DNA of 64,000 nt from Tillus elongatus (lineage: Eukaryota > Arthropoda > Insecta > Coleoptera > Cleridae). This document shows positions 25,616 to 37,827 of the stretch, piece by piece (the first letter of the stretch is position 1; each line of letters opens with the position of its first letter). The notes beneath the pieces are model-generated. The model was not told the origin of the DNA. It did not search any database and saw nothing but the letters and a program-made list of their open reading frames with translations. The position numbers and the translations under genes were made by a program. The stretch lies in NCBI GenBank assembly GCA_964006375.1, contig OZ023267.1:18713971-18777970 (forward strand), read 5' to 3'.

Positions 25616-27025
25616 GTGTCACACCTATAACTAAAAAAATAATGGACCGATTTTGATAAAATTTGATAAATATAAATACCTTCCTTTCGCGAGTGGCTTG
25701 GATAAGTTCGTTAGCCAGGAAAATCCGCCGAGGTTTTCCCGGAAAATTTTGTGTTTTTTTTCGAAAAAAATCGAAAAAAATTTATATCTCCGGAATTAAC
25801 AAAGTAAGGGCAACCAAATTTCATGCGCGGATTTATATCATTATAGGCAAGTTATTTACCAAAATTTAGCTGCGTAGGGTAAAGGACAAAAAAGTTACAG
25901 GCATTCAAAGAAAAATAAATTTGGGTTCTCCTCAAAACGTCAAAATCGCGATTTTAAATGTCAAAATTGGTGAGTCCCTTCCTTTTGCAAGTGGCTTGGA
26001 TAAGTTCGTTAGCCAGGAAAATCCGACGAGGTTTTCCCGGAAAATTTTGTGTTTTCTTTCGAAAAAAATTTATATCTCCAAAATTAACAAAGTAAGGGCA
26101 ACCAAATTTTATACGCGGGTTTATGTCATTATAGGCAAGTTACCTACCAAAATTTAGCTCTGTAGATCAAAAGACAAAAAAGTTACAGGCATTTAAAGAA
26201 AAATAAATTTGGGTTTTCCTCAAAACGTCAAAGTCGCGATTTTAAACGTCAAAATTGTTAATATTTAGGCAGTGAACCTGAAATTAGTATGATCTATCGA
26301 AGGAAAATGTCACAAGAATAATGTTTTACAAAGCCTGAACTCTTAGTTTCAATCGTCATTGTCCTTCATTTTACTAAAATATTCCCAGAAAATTCATTTC
26401 AAATAGACCCTTTTTCTGATACTTTAGCAGTAGTGTTGGCTATAGAGTTTATCGTTTAATGGTCAATATCATTTTTGTCGAATTATCGTAAAAAATCATT
26501 AAAGCACAATATATCCGTTATTATGCAAGTTACGAAAAAAAGTTGTATACATTAATTGTAGGGTGTCTTAAGCTACATCTTTCCCCAATTACAGGCTGGC
26601 CCATAAGTCGTTGGTGATTCAAATTTTCTTTTTTTTAGTGAATTTTTTTATTCGAACACGCCCTATGTTATTGCATTTTTGTATTTTCCATCGAAATATA
26701 ATACATCTTCGTAAGAAAAGAAATTCTGGACGCAGCAAGTGCGTTATGGTAGCGAATTTTCATTAAATGCTTCAAATTTTGAATCAATTTGCTATTAACC
26801 TATAAGGTTGACCAGAAAACCAGTTTTTTCGGGAACAATTTAAGTTTACTTTCGGAAATTTTTGTACATTTTCAAACAATAAAGTTATTTGGATGAAACA
26901 TGGCACATTGTTTCTAATATATAGATTATACTGGTAACCAAATTTGGTGCCTGCTTTCTTAAAAAAACATATTTGCTATTAGAAACATTTTTATGAAAAT
27001 TCACTACCATAACGCACTTGCTGCT
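25440..27025 (-). repeat. TA-unit, long form, near complete
   Basis: Reading the minus strand gives the long-form order: 300-bp TIR-bounded block (26,727-27,025), the 'gaatcaccaacg' block, a left module present twice (25,970-26,170 and 25,640-25,870), a short (TA)n (25,583-25,611), the right module and the palindrome (25,446-25,480). The duplicated left module is peculiar to this copy. Confidence 0.7.
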
Positions 27026-27059
27026 GGATTAAGCTACTGGATATTTGGGATAACATGCT

Positions 27060-27674
27060 TACAAACAAAAATTATATACCCCCTCCCACGTAAACATCCA
27101 AGGTAACGAAATTGTGGATGCACTTGCAAAAGGAGTCGCCACTTCCTGTAACGATCCAGTCTACCAAATCCATACGAACGAGGATATCAAGATCAATATA
27201 AAAAACAGTTATCTCTAACAAATGGCAAAAAATGTGGGAGACTAAACCCTCAAAACTGTTCCATATCAAACCCAGAGTAAATGATAAGCTACCACTTCCA
27301 AATGGAAGAAAAAATCAGACAGTCATATCCAGGTTGAGAATAGGCCATACTAAATTCACAAATGAAGAAGCTGCCCCCATCTATTTGTTTTTGATGTGAT
27401 ACACAAAGTACTGTTCAACATCTTCTTGTGGAATGCCCACTACACGAAGCAAATAGAATATCCTCAAACATACCAAACAACTTGACCGATCTTTTAGGAT
27501 CCAACAGAGAAAACCATACGCAGCTTCTGACATTCCTGAAGTCAAGTGCATTAATCAACAGATCTAATGCTAATAAACTGCTCCTTATGATATTATTGTA
27601 CTTATTGTATGTATTTATTGTTGTCATCTAATTATTATCTAATTATATCTCAGGATATTTTCTTAAATAAAATT

Positions 27675-27681
<7 letters not shown>
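27060..27681 (+). pseudogene. LINE RNase H and zinc-binding C-terminal fragment
   Basis: Broken frames encode HVNIQGNEIVDALAKGVA, an RNase H C-terminal block, and after frameshifts ISRLRIGHTKFTNEEAA and QHLLVECPLHEANRISS, the zinc-binding C-terminus. It is related in type to the fragment at 21,126-21,960. The 3' end runs straight into the (TA)n array at 27,682. Confidence 0.7.
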
Positions 27682-27768
<87 letters not shown>

Positions 27769-28080
27769 TGTATGTATCACACCGATAACTCAAAAAATAA
27801 TGGTCCGAATTTGACACATACTTCCTTTTGCAAGTGGCTTGGACAAGTTCGTTAGTCGGGAAAATCGGCCCAGGTTTTCCCGGAAAATTTTGTTTTCTTT
27901 CGAAAAAAATTGTATCTCCGGAAATAACAAAGTAGGGGCACGCTGGTTGCTGTCATTTAGAGCATCCCATGCACCAAAATTCAAATCTCTAACTTAAAAG
28001 ACAAAAAAGTTAGAGGTAAATTAGTTTTTAATTAATTAATTCTGATTCAAGAAAGTTAAAACGTCAAAATTGATTGAGTA
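27682..28080 (-). repeat. TA-unit partial copy
   Basis: A (TA)n array (27,682-27,766) is followed by the left module in reverse. The right module, expected on the other side of the array, is replaced by the LINE fragment. Confidence 0.65.
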
Positions 28081-28595
28081 CGAATGTAAGTGAAAAATAC
28101 TACAAAAAGTGAATATAACAAGCTCCTAGATATGTGTCTAAGTCGTTTTTCCCCTTGGTTTCGTTAAAATATGAGCCAAAAATCCATTGTAAATCAAAAT
28201 GGTTTTGTGTAAATTGTAAAACGTTGAACAATTAACATGTATTATGGGATATACCTGCTAGTACATACATGTCGAGCGTAGCGTGGGCTGAGTCCCTGTA
28301 CGTCGTATAATCGACTCCTACATGACGACTTCTAAGCCCAGTTAGTAATTTTACTTTTTATCAATTTTTTTTGCCTCATTTCACTTTCTCGTTAACTAAT
28401 CAGATTGTTGTTATTCCGATGAATTTTTTAACGAGTTTTTGTATAAAAAATAATTTGATAAATAGGAAATAAAAGTTTCAAGACTTAATTCAATCTGAAA
28501 AGCATATCTGGTTGTTTGTTCTTGCCCTAACTTAGTGAAACCGTTCCATATTTAATACAGTCGTAGACTTGTCCCGTGGCTTCAAAAGTGCTTGT
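28081..28595. other. Unassigned spacer
   Basis: No recognisable feature was found. Confidence 0.45.
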
Positions 28596-28718
28596 TTTAG
28601 TGAATTTTATTTAAAAAAGAAACCACTAAAGAGAAGATCCAGACTTTTGAATTTAGAACAAATTTCTTCAAATAAGCGCGAAGTATGCCCACTAGGACCC
28701 ATAGCCAGGCCTAGTTTC

Positions 28719-28780
<62 letters not shown>

Positions 28781-29745
28781 GGTAAACAATTTTCCAAAAT
28801 TTAGGTCTGTAAGTTTAAAGACAAAAAAGTTAGAGGCATTTAAAGAAAAAAAAATCGAGTTTTCCTCAAAACGTCTAGTCTAGCTTTGAAACGTCAAAAT
28901 TGGCAACATTTAGGAAAAGAACCTTAAAGAAATATGGATTATGTAAAGAGTGTTCTGCAAACCCTTAAGCTTCAGCTTCAACCGTCATTGCCCTTCATTT
29001 TAATAACATATTTCCAGAAAATTCATTTCAAATAGACACTCTCTCTGATGCTTTGGAAGTAGTTTTAGTTATGTTCATGGTTTAACGGTCTTTAATTTTT
29101 AGCTAATTTTCGTAGAAAAAATTCGTTATTGAGGAAACCGCGACTTTTCAATTTTAAAAATATTTCTTCATGGGAGCGCAAACTAGGCCCTCTAGAATGC
29201 ATATCCGGGTTTACTTTCTGTTTACATATATACAGGATGACGCATTTCTACGGTAAAGCTCAATAAATTGTTATTATGCAAGATACGATAAAAAATTGTA
29301 TAGATTACTTATAGGGTGTCCTGAGCTGCATCTTATAAAATTATTTTGACAATCACAGGTGACCCATAAGTCGTTGATGATACCTACAATTTTTTTTTGA
29401 ACATTCCTTATTGCATTTTTGCATTATTAATCGAAATATGATACATGTTTGTAAAAAAATCGAGACGCAGTAAGTGCGTTTTAGTATCGAATTAAACGCT
29501 TCAAAATTCAATAACGCAATTTGCTATTAACATAAGGTTTATCAGTTAGGAAACGAGTTTTCTCAGAAACGTTTTAAGTTTATTTTCGGAAATTTTTTGT
29601 ACATGTTCAAACAAGCTACTTTGATAAGATATGGTACATTGTTTCTACTATATAGGTTATACCGGTGACCAAATTGATGCCTGCTTGCATTGAAGAGATA
29701 TATTTGCTATTAAAAGCATTTTTATGAAAATTCACTTCCATAACG
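28596..29745 (-). repeat. TA-unit, long form
   Basis: On the minus strand: the TIR-bounded block (about 29,460-29,745), a second right module at about 29,110-29,230, the central block, a (TA)n array (28,724-28,778), the right module and a decayed palindrome at 28,600-28,628. Confidence 0.65.
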
Positions 29746-30379
29746 CACTTGCTGCACATATCAACCTTTATTACGATTCGCCGATTTAATCGTAAAATAT
29801 TAAAAAAAAAATCCTGAATAAATAACGTCCAATTCGTAATACCGTTAATTCAGTGTGCGGTTATGTTTACAACGCAATACCTCACAAAATAAAATATTGT
29901 CATTAAGACATTAGTTCCGCTTTAATTGCTGTTTCGTACGAAATAAACATAAAAATAAATCCGCAACTAGCTGTATTCGAAGATTTGTAGCAAACTCATT
30001 AAAAATTACACAAATTTCTAATAGATGTTATTTAAAACACGAAAACGTAATGTGAAACTATAGGAGTTATCCGCGTCTGGAATACACATGACGTAATGCC
30101 CACCTCTCGCGTCTCTCCCCTCTCAGAGTTACCTGACGACCTATCTAATCCATAAACCTTAGGTACTAGGGGCTCATTTAAACAAAATTCCGAAAGTCTC
30201 ATCATCGTTACCTCTCTCAATTAGTGAATTTTCTTAATGAAAATTCGCTAAAAGGCTGAGATTCTATGCGAATGTGTAACTCGCACGCCGGAAGATGCTG
30301 TTAAGAAATGATTCCGCAAATGCTCACAGGAATTTCATCAGCAGAGAACTGGTGCAAAAGTGGGACTCATGCTTTAATA
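29746..30379. other. Unassigned region with a TA-unit end
   Basis: About 30,150-30,251 holds a right module and terminal palindrome. The rest is unrecognised. Confidence 0.45.
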
Positions 30380-30521
30380 CTACATACAGACTTGGAGACT
30401 ACTTCTCTGGCTTCACTGTTGGTTTTCTTTTTTGTAGGTGAAGGACGTAGCCAGCGCGTAAGCTAACTGGAGCAAGTGGCCCTTACGAATTCTGGATGTT
30501 CTAGGATGTTCTTCAATGCTT

Positions 30522-30565
30522 CTGTGACTATAGTTTCGCTGCTTGACAGCATTCTCAGACAGATA
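30522..30565 (-). ncRNA. Hammerhead-like motif, family 4 (decayed core)
   Basis: It mirrors the motif at 33,381-33,425: CTGT, CTGAGAA, stem II GCTG/CAGC, GAAAC, palindrome ACTATAGT, GTC, ACAG. Stem I CTGT/ACAG and stem II are intact. CTGAGAA lacks the invariant G8, so it should be inactive. Confidence 0.5.
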
Positions 30566-30734
30566 AAAATTGAATTAGTACGAAATCATGACAACCACAA
30601 ATAAAGATCTGTTGCTATGTTATGATATGATGTTTTGATAAAAAAATTATCAAATTGAAAATAAAATGAAACACAGATGACAGATGGGGCTTTCAAAATG
30701 TCTATGTGATGTATGTCAATATTTAACATAAAAA

Positions 30735-30927
30735 TAGAACTAGCCTATGTGTGTGTGTTTGGTTTACTGGCTGTGGCTTTGATCAGCCATTAGCACATTA
30801 TGACCCACCTCTGCTACCCTATCCTAAAGTCGTTAGATCACCTTTACACTTTTCTTTTTGTATATATACATACTTAAATTTATTCTATGCTATTATTCTA
30901 AATACAAGTATTCATCCTTGATTATAT

Positions 30928-30982
<55 letters not shown>

Positions 30983-31310
30983 CAATCTTTTATTTCTCTT
31001 AGGACTTTTTTTTTTTTATTTCTATCTTTTTTGGCTTTTTTTTTATGTTGCAATCTTTTATTTCTTTTTTTTTGCAATCTTTTATTTCCCTTAGGACTTT
31101 TTTTTTTTTTTTTTTTTTATTTCTCTCTTTTTTGCCTTTTTTTTATGTTGCAATCTTTTATTTCTTTTTTTTTCTTTTTTTTTTTTTTTCTCAAGAGCCT
31201 TTTTTTGTTATTAAATAAATAAAAGGACTGTGAGGAGATGGTTGACTACAGGGATACGTATACGCTACTGGGGCTCTTCAGAGCTTTCAACATCACAGAC
31301 TGAGCCGCTA
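30735..31310 (-). repeat. SINE family C copy inside PLE-3
   Basis: The 'gccattagcacattatgacc' end and the long T-rich interior (poly-T at 30,930-30,982 and 31,090-31,205) match the layout of the SINE at 7,707-8,134. A head-like segment lies at about 31,230-31,310. Boundaries are approximate. Confidence 0.5.
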
Positions 31311-31765
31311 TAAGAAAGGTGTCAAACACTAGGAAAGACAATAGGAACTTATTAACTATCTAGAGGTAATATTCACTATTAACTAATTACAATTCCACTT
31401 TACAGGCTTTACTTAATATAAGTATGTCTATTATTATTTGTATTAAATTTAAGAATGGAATTAAAAGTCGCTAAGTACTGGGAGAAAGAAAATACTACTT
31501 CCAAATTTCGGAAAGTTGCCGCTAGGTTTCTAATCTATACTTTGATTTTCATATTTTTGATATGTTTGTTTAAAGCTTTAAATATTTCTATATCATTTGT
31601 GGGAACTAGCCTATAATAACTATGATAACTGTTACAACAATAAAATAACTAAACAATAACAGTTTAAAAGCAGTCTCTATACAACGAAAATATCGACATA
31701 CATCAACTAATTATCTTATTACAACTTTTTTGAAAGAATAGTTAAATTTATTTTCTTTGACTTGT

Positions 31766-32143
31766 TTAATTAGAAAGAAGAATATCCAAGAAAGGGTAAT
31801 TCATTAAATCAGTTTGCTCGTTTAAAACAAGGTAGTTATTGTCGTGTGTGTGCTTTTTGACTTCTAAAGCTTCAAAAAAGTCTAGTTTACGTTTGTCATT
31901 ATAAAAATGTAGTGTCTGTATGCAGTTATTTACTGTAGGTCTATGTTCGGTATCAATAATATGTTTTGCAAATGTAGATTTGTCAGTGTGGTTATTTCTA
32001 AATGCAGAAATATGTTCTTTGTCTCGGGTGTTAACATTTCTAGAAGTTTGACCTATGTAGATTGCGTTACAATGTGTACAAGCTGATTTATAAACTCCAG
32101 CTTTTGTCAGGAAACAAGATTTTTCCTTTGCGTTAAATAACAA
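31766..32143 (-). pseudogene. PLE-3 GIY-YIG endonuclease
   Basis: The 125-residue frame has a clear GIY-YIG core: AGVYKSACTHCNAIYIGQTSRNVNTRDKEH, including the Cys-containing insert (CTHC) that typifies PLE endonucleases, then FAKHIIDTEHRPT. It would nick target DNA to prime reverse transcription. The domain looks well kept, but it is separated from the RT by stops and frameshifts, so no full protein can be made. Confidence 0.85.
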
Positions 32144-32519
32144 ATCACGCGTCGTGTTGTAAGATTTAAAAGCTACCTTTGTATTTCTACAGGTATTTAA
32201 AATTTTTGAAATATTTTCTGAAATGGTTCCAAAATAAGTTATCTGTTGTCTTCTTTGTATCTAATATTGAGATAAATTAAATTAATCGCTAATTTGTATT
32301 CTTTTCTCTCTATCATTTTATCTATTATTTTAACAGAGTAGCCATTATTTAAATGCTATTTGCTTAATTATTGAAAATTATTTTTCAAAATTGTTTTGTG
32401 ACATAGGTATTGAAAATGCACGATCTTTCATAGAATGGTACGCTGGCAGCTTTTGTGAAAATGGGTGACATGAATCGTATGGTATGGTTGTGTCAGTGTA
32501 AGTTGGTTTCCTATATATT

Positions 32520-33309
32520 GAAGTCAAATGAATTATTTTCTAACTTTCTAATTGTTAAGTCTAAAAAATTTATACAACTGTTAGCTTCTTCTTCTAAAGT
32601 AAACTTAATATTTGTGTGAATGTTATCAATAAAATTCAAAAATTCATTTAATTCTGTATGACTACCTTGCAAACATGCTAAAATATCATCTACGTATCTG
32701 TACCAAAAGACAATATTAGGCGAAAGTTTGGTTTTCTAAGTTTTCCATAAATATGTTGGCTAATAAAGGTGACAACGGACTACTCATAGGTAAACATTCG
32801 TTTTGCATATAAATTTTATTATTAAATTTAAAATAGTTTTGTTTTATACATTCGTTAAAAAGATTCATTATTTCTTGTCTTTTTATGATATCTACGTTAT
32901 TTTCTATTAAAACGTTTTCTAATAGACGTAAAGATTCCCTAGTGGGTATCTTAGAATACATGCTACAAACAGCAAACGAGACTAATATACTATTTGTGGG
33001 AATAATTAAGTTATTTAATTTTTGTGTAAGTTCATAAGAATTCTTAACTGAATATTTTGGAAAGTAATTGTATTCTCTAATAAGTGAAATCAGTTTGCTC
33101 GCTATCTTAGGACTATTTGTATTAACATAGCTAACTACTGGTCTCACAGGAATATTTGGCTTGTGAATTTTCAGGTAGCCATACATATCTGGTGGTTGTG
33201 TGCTTTTATGGTTAGGTGTATTAACATAGCTAACTACTGGCCTCACCGGTATATTTAGCTTATGTATTTTCAGGTGGCCATACATTTTTTTGATAATTTT
33301 TTTGATCAA
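32520..33309 (-). pseudogene. PLE-3 reverse transcriptase (broken, with internal duplication)
   Basis: The upper frame (33,309-32,716) has the PLE RT opening MYGYLKIHKPNIPVRPVVSY, a motif A region ILVSFAVCSMYSKIP in which Ala stands where the catalytic Asp is usual, and motif B CLPMSSPLSPLLANIF. A frameshift near 32,715 then leads to YRYVDDILACLQG (YVDD at 32,685-32,696) and INFLDLTIRK. The opening block YG(H/Y)LKIHKxNIPVRPVVSYVNT appears twice in tandem (33,170-33,290). The element is inactive. Confidence 0.85.
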
Positions 33310-33380
33310 AACATCATATCATAACATAGCAACAGATCTTTATTTGTAGTTGTCATGATTTCGTACTAATTCAATTTTTA

Positions 33381-33425
33381 TCTGTCTGAGAATGCTGTCA
33401 AGCAGCGAAACTATAGTCACAGAAA
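33381..33425 (+). ncRNA. Hammerhead-like motif, family 4 (decayed core)
   Basis: CTGT stem I, CTGAGAA (33,386-33,392), stem II GCTG-TCAAG-CAGC, GAAAC (33,407-33,411), palindrome ACTATAGT, GTC (33,416-33,418), ACAG. Only the G8 position departs from the CUGANGA core. Confidence 0.5.
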
Positions 33426-33568
33426 CGTTGAAGAACATCCTAGAACATCCAGAATTCGTAAGGGCCACTTGCTTCAGTTAGCTTACGCGCTGGCTACGTC
33501 CTTCACCTACAAAAAATAAAACCAACAGTGAAGCCAGAGAAGTAGTCTCCACGTCTGTATGTAGTATG

Positions 33569-34280
33569 GACAAGTTTCACCAAGTGAGGGCAACAACAAT
33601 CAATGAATCATGCTTTAATCTTAATGGTTTTAAATTTGTTGAATAAAATATGCTTTACAGCCTCTAAGCGTTTATCTGTTGAACAATCCTCGTAACTCCA
33701 CTATCGACGAATCACAAACCCTTGACTTTTTCTTGCATTACGTATGCATTACAGCAGGTGGAATGCAAGCCAGAAAAGGTAAAGTCTCATGTAAATCTTT
33801 GCTACTGCGGGTGACGAGCATTTCTTAATTAAAGTTTCTCTGATGTCTAGGACAATTATGCAGCTACCATGTCATGCATAATTTCCAGAATTGCCATCGA
33901 AACTTTTACAGCGGTATTTGTCTATTTCACACCACATTGCTTCATGCTTCATCTTTGCAGGAACCTTGCAACTCACAGTCACTCCACATTTAACAATTGT
34001 GACTCGAAAAATCACAGAAAGACAAATGCTGCTCCATCAACGGAAACTTATCAAATTAGTTTGTGACATCATTAATCCAAAGTTTAAAAGTATCTACATG
34101 ACTGGGCATTCTATTTGCTGTTCGTTCTGCTGTAACTTTGCTAAAAGCTTTTTAAGTATCACATACATAGAACTAATATTCTGCATCTGTAAATTATACA
34201 TGAGTATTCGTGATTTGTGTCATATAATTACATGTTATTGTACTATTGATTAGCAGACAGACATAGGTGATGACGCAAAC
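33569..34280. other. Unassigned spacer
   Basis: Nothing was recognised. The overlapping short frames at 33,869-34,253 show no domain. Confidence 0.45.
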
Positions 34281-34288
34281 ATATGTAA

Positions 34289-37005
34289 TAGTGGCGTGCG
34301 GTCCATGGAAGCATTGGTTCCCTTAAAATAACGACCACATACCTACTTAAAAATAATTTGTATTAAACCGCATTATCCATTTTGTATTTATAATATTAAA
34401 TTTCAAATTCGAAAACTAATTTATCTATTACAATTTTTAATTCGGGAGCTCACACATAATTATTTATTATGCATCATACTGTACTTGTATATGCGCTCTT
34501 AGCAAGGATGTCGTCCCAGTAAACGCGACCGCCAACTAACAGCGTGAACCTGATACTAGGAGTGGATGCAATGACTTCAGTTAAATACACGTAGCCAGCA
34601 GGCCACATAATGAAAAACCCTTGCTCGATGCTCGACGCAATGTACGTGTATTTCAACATGTAGAACGTGTTGGAAGACCCTATGCACGTACAACATGAAT
34701 GTCGCTGATTATTTCGTGGATATAAGCAGTTGACTAAGTTAAATACATTTGCATTTTATGATTATTAATATGGCTGCAACTAGATCAGCTTTTAACAGCG
34801 GCGTCGGTGGGGGTGGGAATTTACAAACTTTACGAACAAGTGGTAATAATAACTGTGATTGTGTCGTGTGTTTTTTGATAACCAAAGGATTTTCAGCTTT
34901 ATCGTTTGCTGAAACACCAGATATTATATTATAAATAAAGGTAGGTCGAAACCTACTCTAAAAAACTTAAATACAAGAATTAAAACATGTATTCGACATT
35001 TCAACGCGGAAAAAACTTATAAACAATATGAATGGTTAACAGAAATAAACTGGTTTGTTGGCCTGGTAGTCTATTTGTGACTGAAAAAGGGGCGTGGAAT
35101 AAAAGTGGGTTTTCCGACTTGAATAATCTACATAAAGTAGTAAAAAGACATGTTATGTCTAAAGCGTATTTACAGACCATTTTAAAATTAAGTGTCTTTG
35201 GAAAAAACGCGAATTGAACACGCCGTTGACAAGCAGATAGAAATTAGTCATCGCCGACACAATGAACTGGTTGATAAAAACAGAAACATATTATTATTCA
35301 TGTTGTGTGTTTTCTTGGTCAACATGAATTGGGGTTCAGGGGTCATGACGAAACAACTACATCTGCAAATAGAGGAAACTTTCAAGACCGAGTTTCTTTA
35401 ATAGCCAAATACGACATTTGTTTAAAAAATCAGTTGGAACAGTCTAACGTTTTTCGCGGGACATCAAATCGCATTCATAATGACTTCATTGCGGCTGCTG
35501 CCACTATTATTTTGAACAGAAGTAAATCTGAAATTAAACAGACTCGTTTCATTGCTATTGTTCTAGATGAAACAACCGACGTAACTAATTTAGGTCAACT
35601 ATCTGTAGTAATACGCTATGTAAAAATGGATGGGAGCAAGAAACATTTTTAGGCTTTAAAAATGTGACAGAAGATCGTACCGCAAACGCCTTATATAAAA
35701 TTGTGCTTAATATTATGAAAGATATTGAGGAGACTGATAATAAATTAATTGCCCAAAGCTATGATTGGGCTGCTGTTATAGCCGGACATTTAGGAGGTCT
35801 TCAAGCTAAAGTGCGGGAAACGTTTTCCAGTGCTCTATTTGTACCCTGTTGTGCTCATAAATTTAATTTCATTTGATCCCATAAATCCTATTAAAGAATG
35901 TAAGGTGTTTTTTGCTTCCCTAAGTGGAAAGGCTGCTTTTTTCCAAATCTATGAAGCGCACACAAGCCTTAGACTCAATTGTTAAAAAACGTTTACCCAA
36001 AGTAGCTGCAACCCGATGGAACTACAAGGGCAGACTTGTGTGAACTATATTTGAACACCGTGAATCGTTAATTGAACCTAATAGAAAATAGCAAAAATTG
36101 GGATGCAGAAACAATAAATAGTTCCAGAGGATTTTTAGATGGTTTGAAAAGAGAATTTAATTTTAATTTTTTACCTAATATATTTTCGGAAATATTTCTG
36201 TTTTCAGATAATGTATTTAACATATTGCAATGTAAAACAAATGACATTGGTTTTTGCCTGAAGAAAATTAGTGAATTTAAATTCATTATAATTCAAAAGA
36301 GGAATGAATTTGATAAGTTCTGGAAAAAACAATGGAATTAGGAAAAGTGGTGCCACGAAGAAAGCGTCTGTGCACTGAGAATGTGGGAGATCTTCAAACT
36401 TCTTATCGCCGCCTTTTCTACCAAATCATAGATCAAATTCAGCAGCAAACTAACTGCAGATTTGATCATCCCAGTGACCTGAAATTTCTTGAATTGTGTA
36501 ATTTTGGAGGATTTGTTGGGATACCTTTCCCAGAAGATTCATTCAAATCATTATTCCACCACTCTGGACATTATTTTGTCAAAGCCTTATTACGATCAGA
36601 ACTTACAGTCATTTATGAAACCGATGTTATTGACACAAAAACTAACGCGAGTGAACCTTTAACTTTCTTAAAAGAATCAAAATTAAAAAAATGCATTATC
36701 GGAAGCGTTCAAATTATGTGAATTAGTATTAACAATTCCTGCTACTAGTGCGTCTGTAGAACGAAATTGTTCTACATTGAAACATATCAAGAGTTTTGTT
36801 AGGAATTCAACAGGACACGAAAGTCGTTCCCAAATTTCAATTTTATCAATTGAAAATAAGTTCGTCGAGGAAATGTCCCAGAATCCACAGTTTTATGACA
36901 TTATTAACGAAGTTGCCAAAAACGACAGAATAATTGGGTTACACTACAAATAGGGAAATTTTTGAAAATTGCTTCCCTTATTTAAAATGTCACCGCACGC
37001 TCCTG
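34289..37005 (+). mobile_element. hAT transposon with TIRs and 8-bp TSD
   Basis: The ends are imperfect inverted repeats: the left reads TAGTGGCGTGCGGT and the right, reversed, CAGGAGCGTGCGGT (11 of 14 matching). They are flanked by ATATGTAA (34,281-34,288) and GTATGTAA (37,006-37,013), an 8-bp TSD with one mismatch, as expected for hAT. The transposase gene lies between them. Confidence 0.85.
34749..36955 (+). pseudogene. ZMYM1-like hAT transposase
   Basis: Fragments in several frames line up with the hAT transposase fold seen in ZMYM1-like proteins: a TTF-type zinc-binding start (NKLVCWPGSLFVTEKGAWNK), HNELVDKNRNILL with FLGQHELGFRGHDE, the DUF4371-type catalytic block IVLDETTDVTNLGQLSVVIR (35,540-35,620), FVPCCAHKFN, and a C-terminal dimerisation domain (LTIPATSASVERNCSTLKHI, about 36,730-36,790). 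At least five frameshifts or stops interrupt it, for example near 35,215, 35,650, 35,876 and 36,715. It would bind the TIRs and cut and paste the element; this copy cannot. Confidence 0.85.
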
Positions 37006-37444
37006 GTATGTAATGTAAACTGCTTAACAACAACATAGCTGGACTGCGGTGCGATAATAATTTCCTAGTATCTAGATTATGAACACAACCCCGTTTCGAT
37101 AACCAGCAATAATTAATATATCAAACAACATGGAGCACCTGTAATAAAATAAATCCGTTAGGTATTAACCACAAATCAGCAAGTTTCTAATATTTTCAGG
37201 CTTCTTAAGCCAGAAGGAATTAACTTCGAAGAATTTACGCGAACACCAGAGTTCCTGGCAAGCCATGCTAGTGATAGCATTTTCAAAAAATCCGTTACGT
37301 TTCCTTTAAAATGTGAAAATCGTAACGAGTAGTAATAATCTAAAATGCAAATGTTAGAATTGAATGAGGTTTAACCTATTTGAGCAAAAATAAATATACT
37401 GTGTTATCGAATGCTGCATAATAAAATAATTTTAATCACCTAAT
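37006..37444. other. Unassigned spacer
   Basis: No recognisable gene or repeat was found. Confidence 0.45.
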
Positions 37445-37800
37445 GTGTGTGTTTGTTTCTTTAACGTCGGCCTATTTCCGCGACTATGGCCAATCACCGA
37501 CGCCAGGGAGCAGTTTTACCTCAATATCCTGGAAATTTTGCCGAACCCCTGCCTTTCTGTAAGGAGGGTAGGGATCTTTAACGTGCCCAACATAGCATGG
37601 ACACGGGACCGACGGCTTTACGTCCCCTCCGAAGGGCGGAACGTGCAGACATTCAACTTGCTCAAATACAATGCCAGAACCTCGGTTGATGTTAATTTTA
37701 CAGTTTGTACTAAAAAGTGAAAGGAGTACCCTGGGATCGAACCCAGTACCCTTCGGTTCAGAAGCACACGTTCTTAGAACCACCGAGGTTCTAAATAATC
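37445..37800 (-). repeat. tRNA-derived SINE
   Basis: On the minus strand a tRNA-like head carries a canonical B box (GGGTTCGATCCC, at about 37,734-37,745). The body contains a 'ggcacgttaaagatcccta' block and a 'gacgtaaagccgtcggtccc' block, motifs I associate with conserved central domains of animal SINEs. The Gypsy element is inserted 28 bp beyond its head. Confidence 0.6.
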
Positions 37801-37827
37801 ACCTAAGACACAATGAACGCAACATAT

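Larger units (their letters stand above)
30380..33568 (-). mobile_element. Penelope-like element PLE-3 with inverted terminal repeats
   Basis: Inverted arms of about 265-270 bp (about 30,385-30,650 and 33,299-33,568) enclose a minus-strand RT and GIY-YIG endonuclease. Each arm carries a family 4 hammerhead-like motif. The arrangement matches PLE structure. The interior is broken by stops and frameshifts, and a SINE-like element (30,735-31,310) sits between the left arm and the endonuclease. Confidence 0.82.

Noticed and set aside
33386..33411. Active family 4 hammerhead
   Set aside because: Both copies have CTGAGAA, lacking the invariant G8; kept only as a decayed motif.
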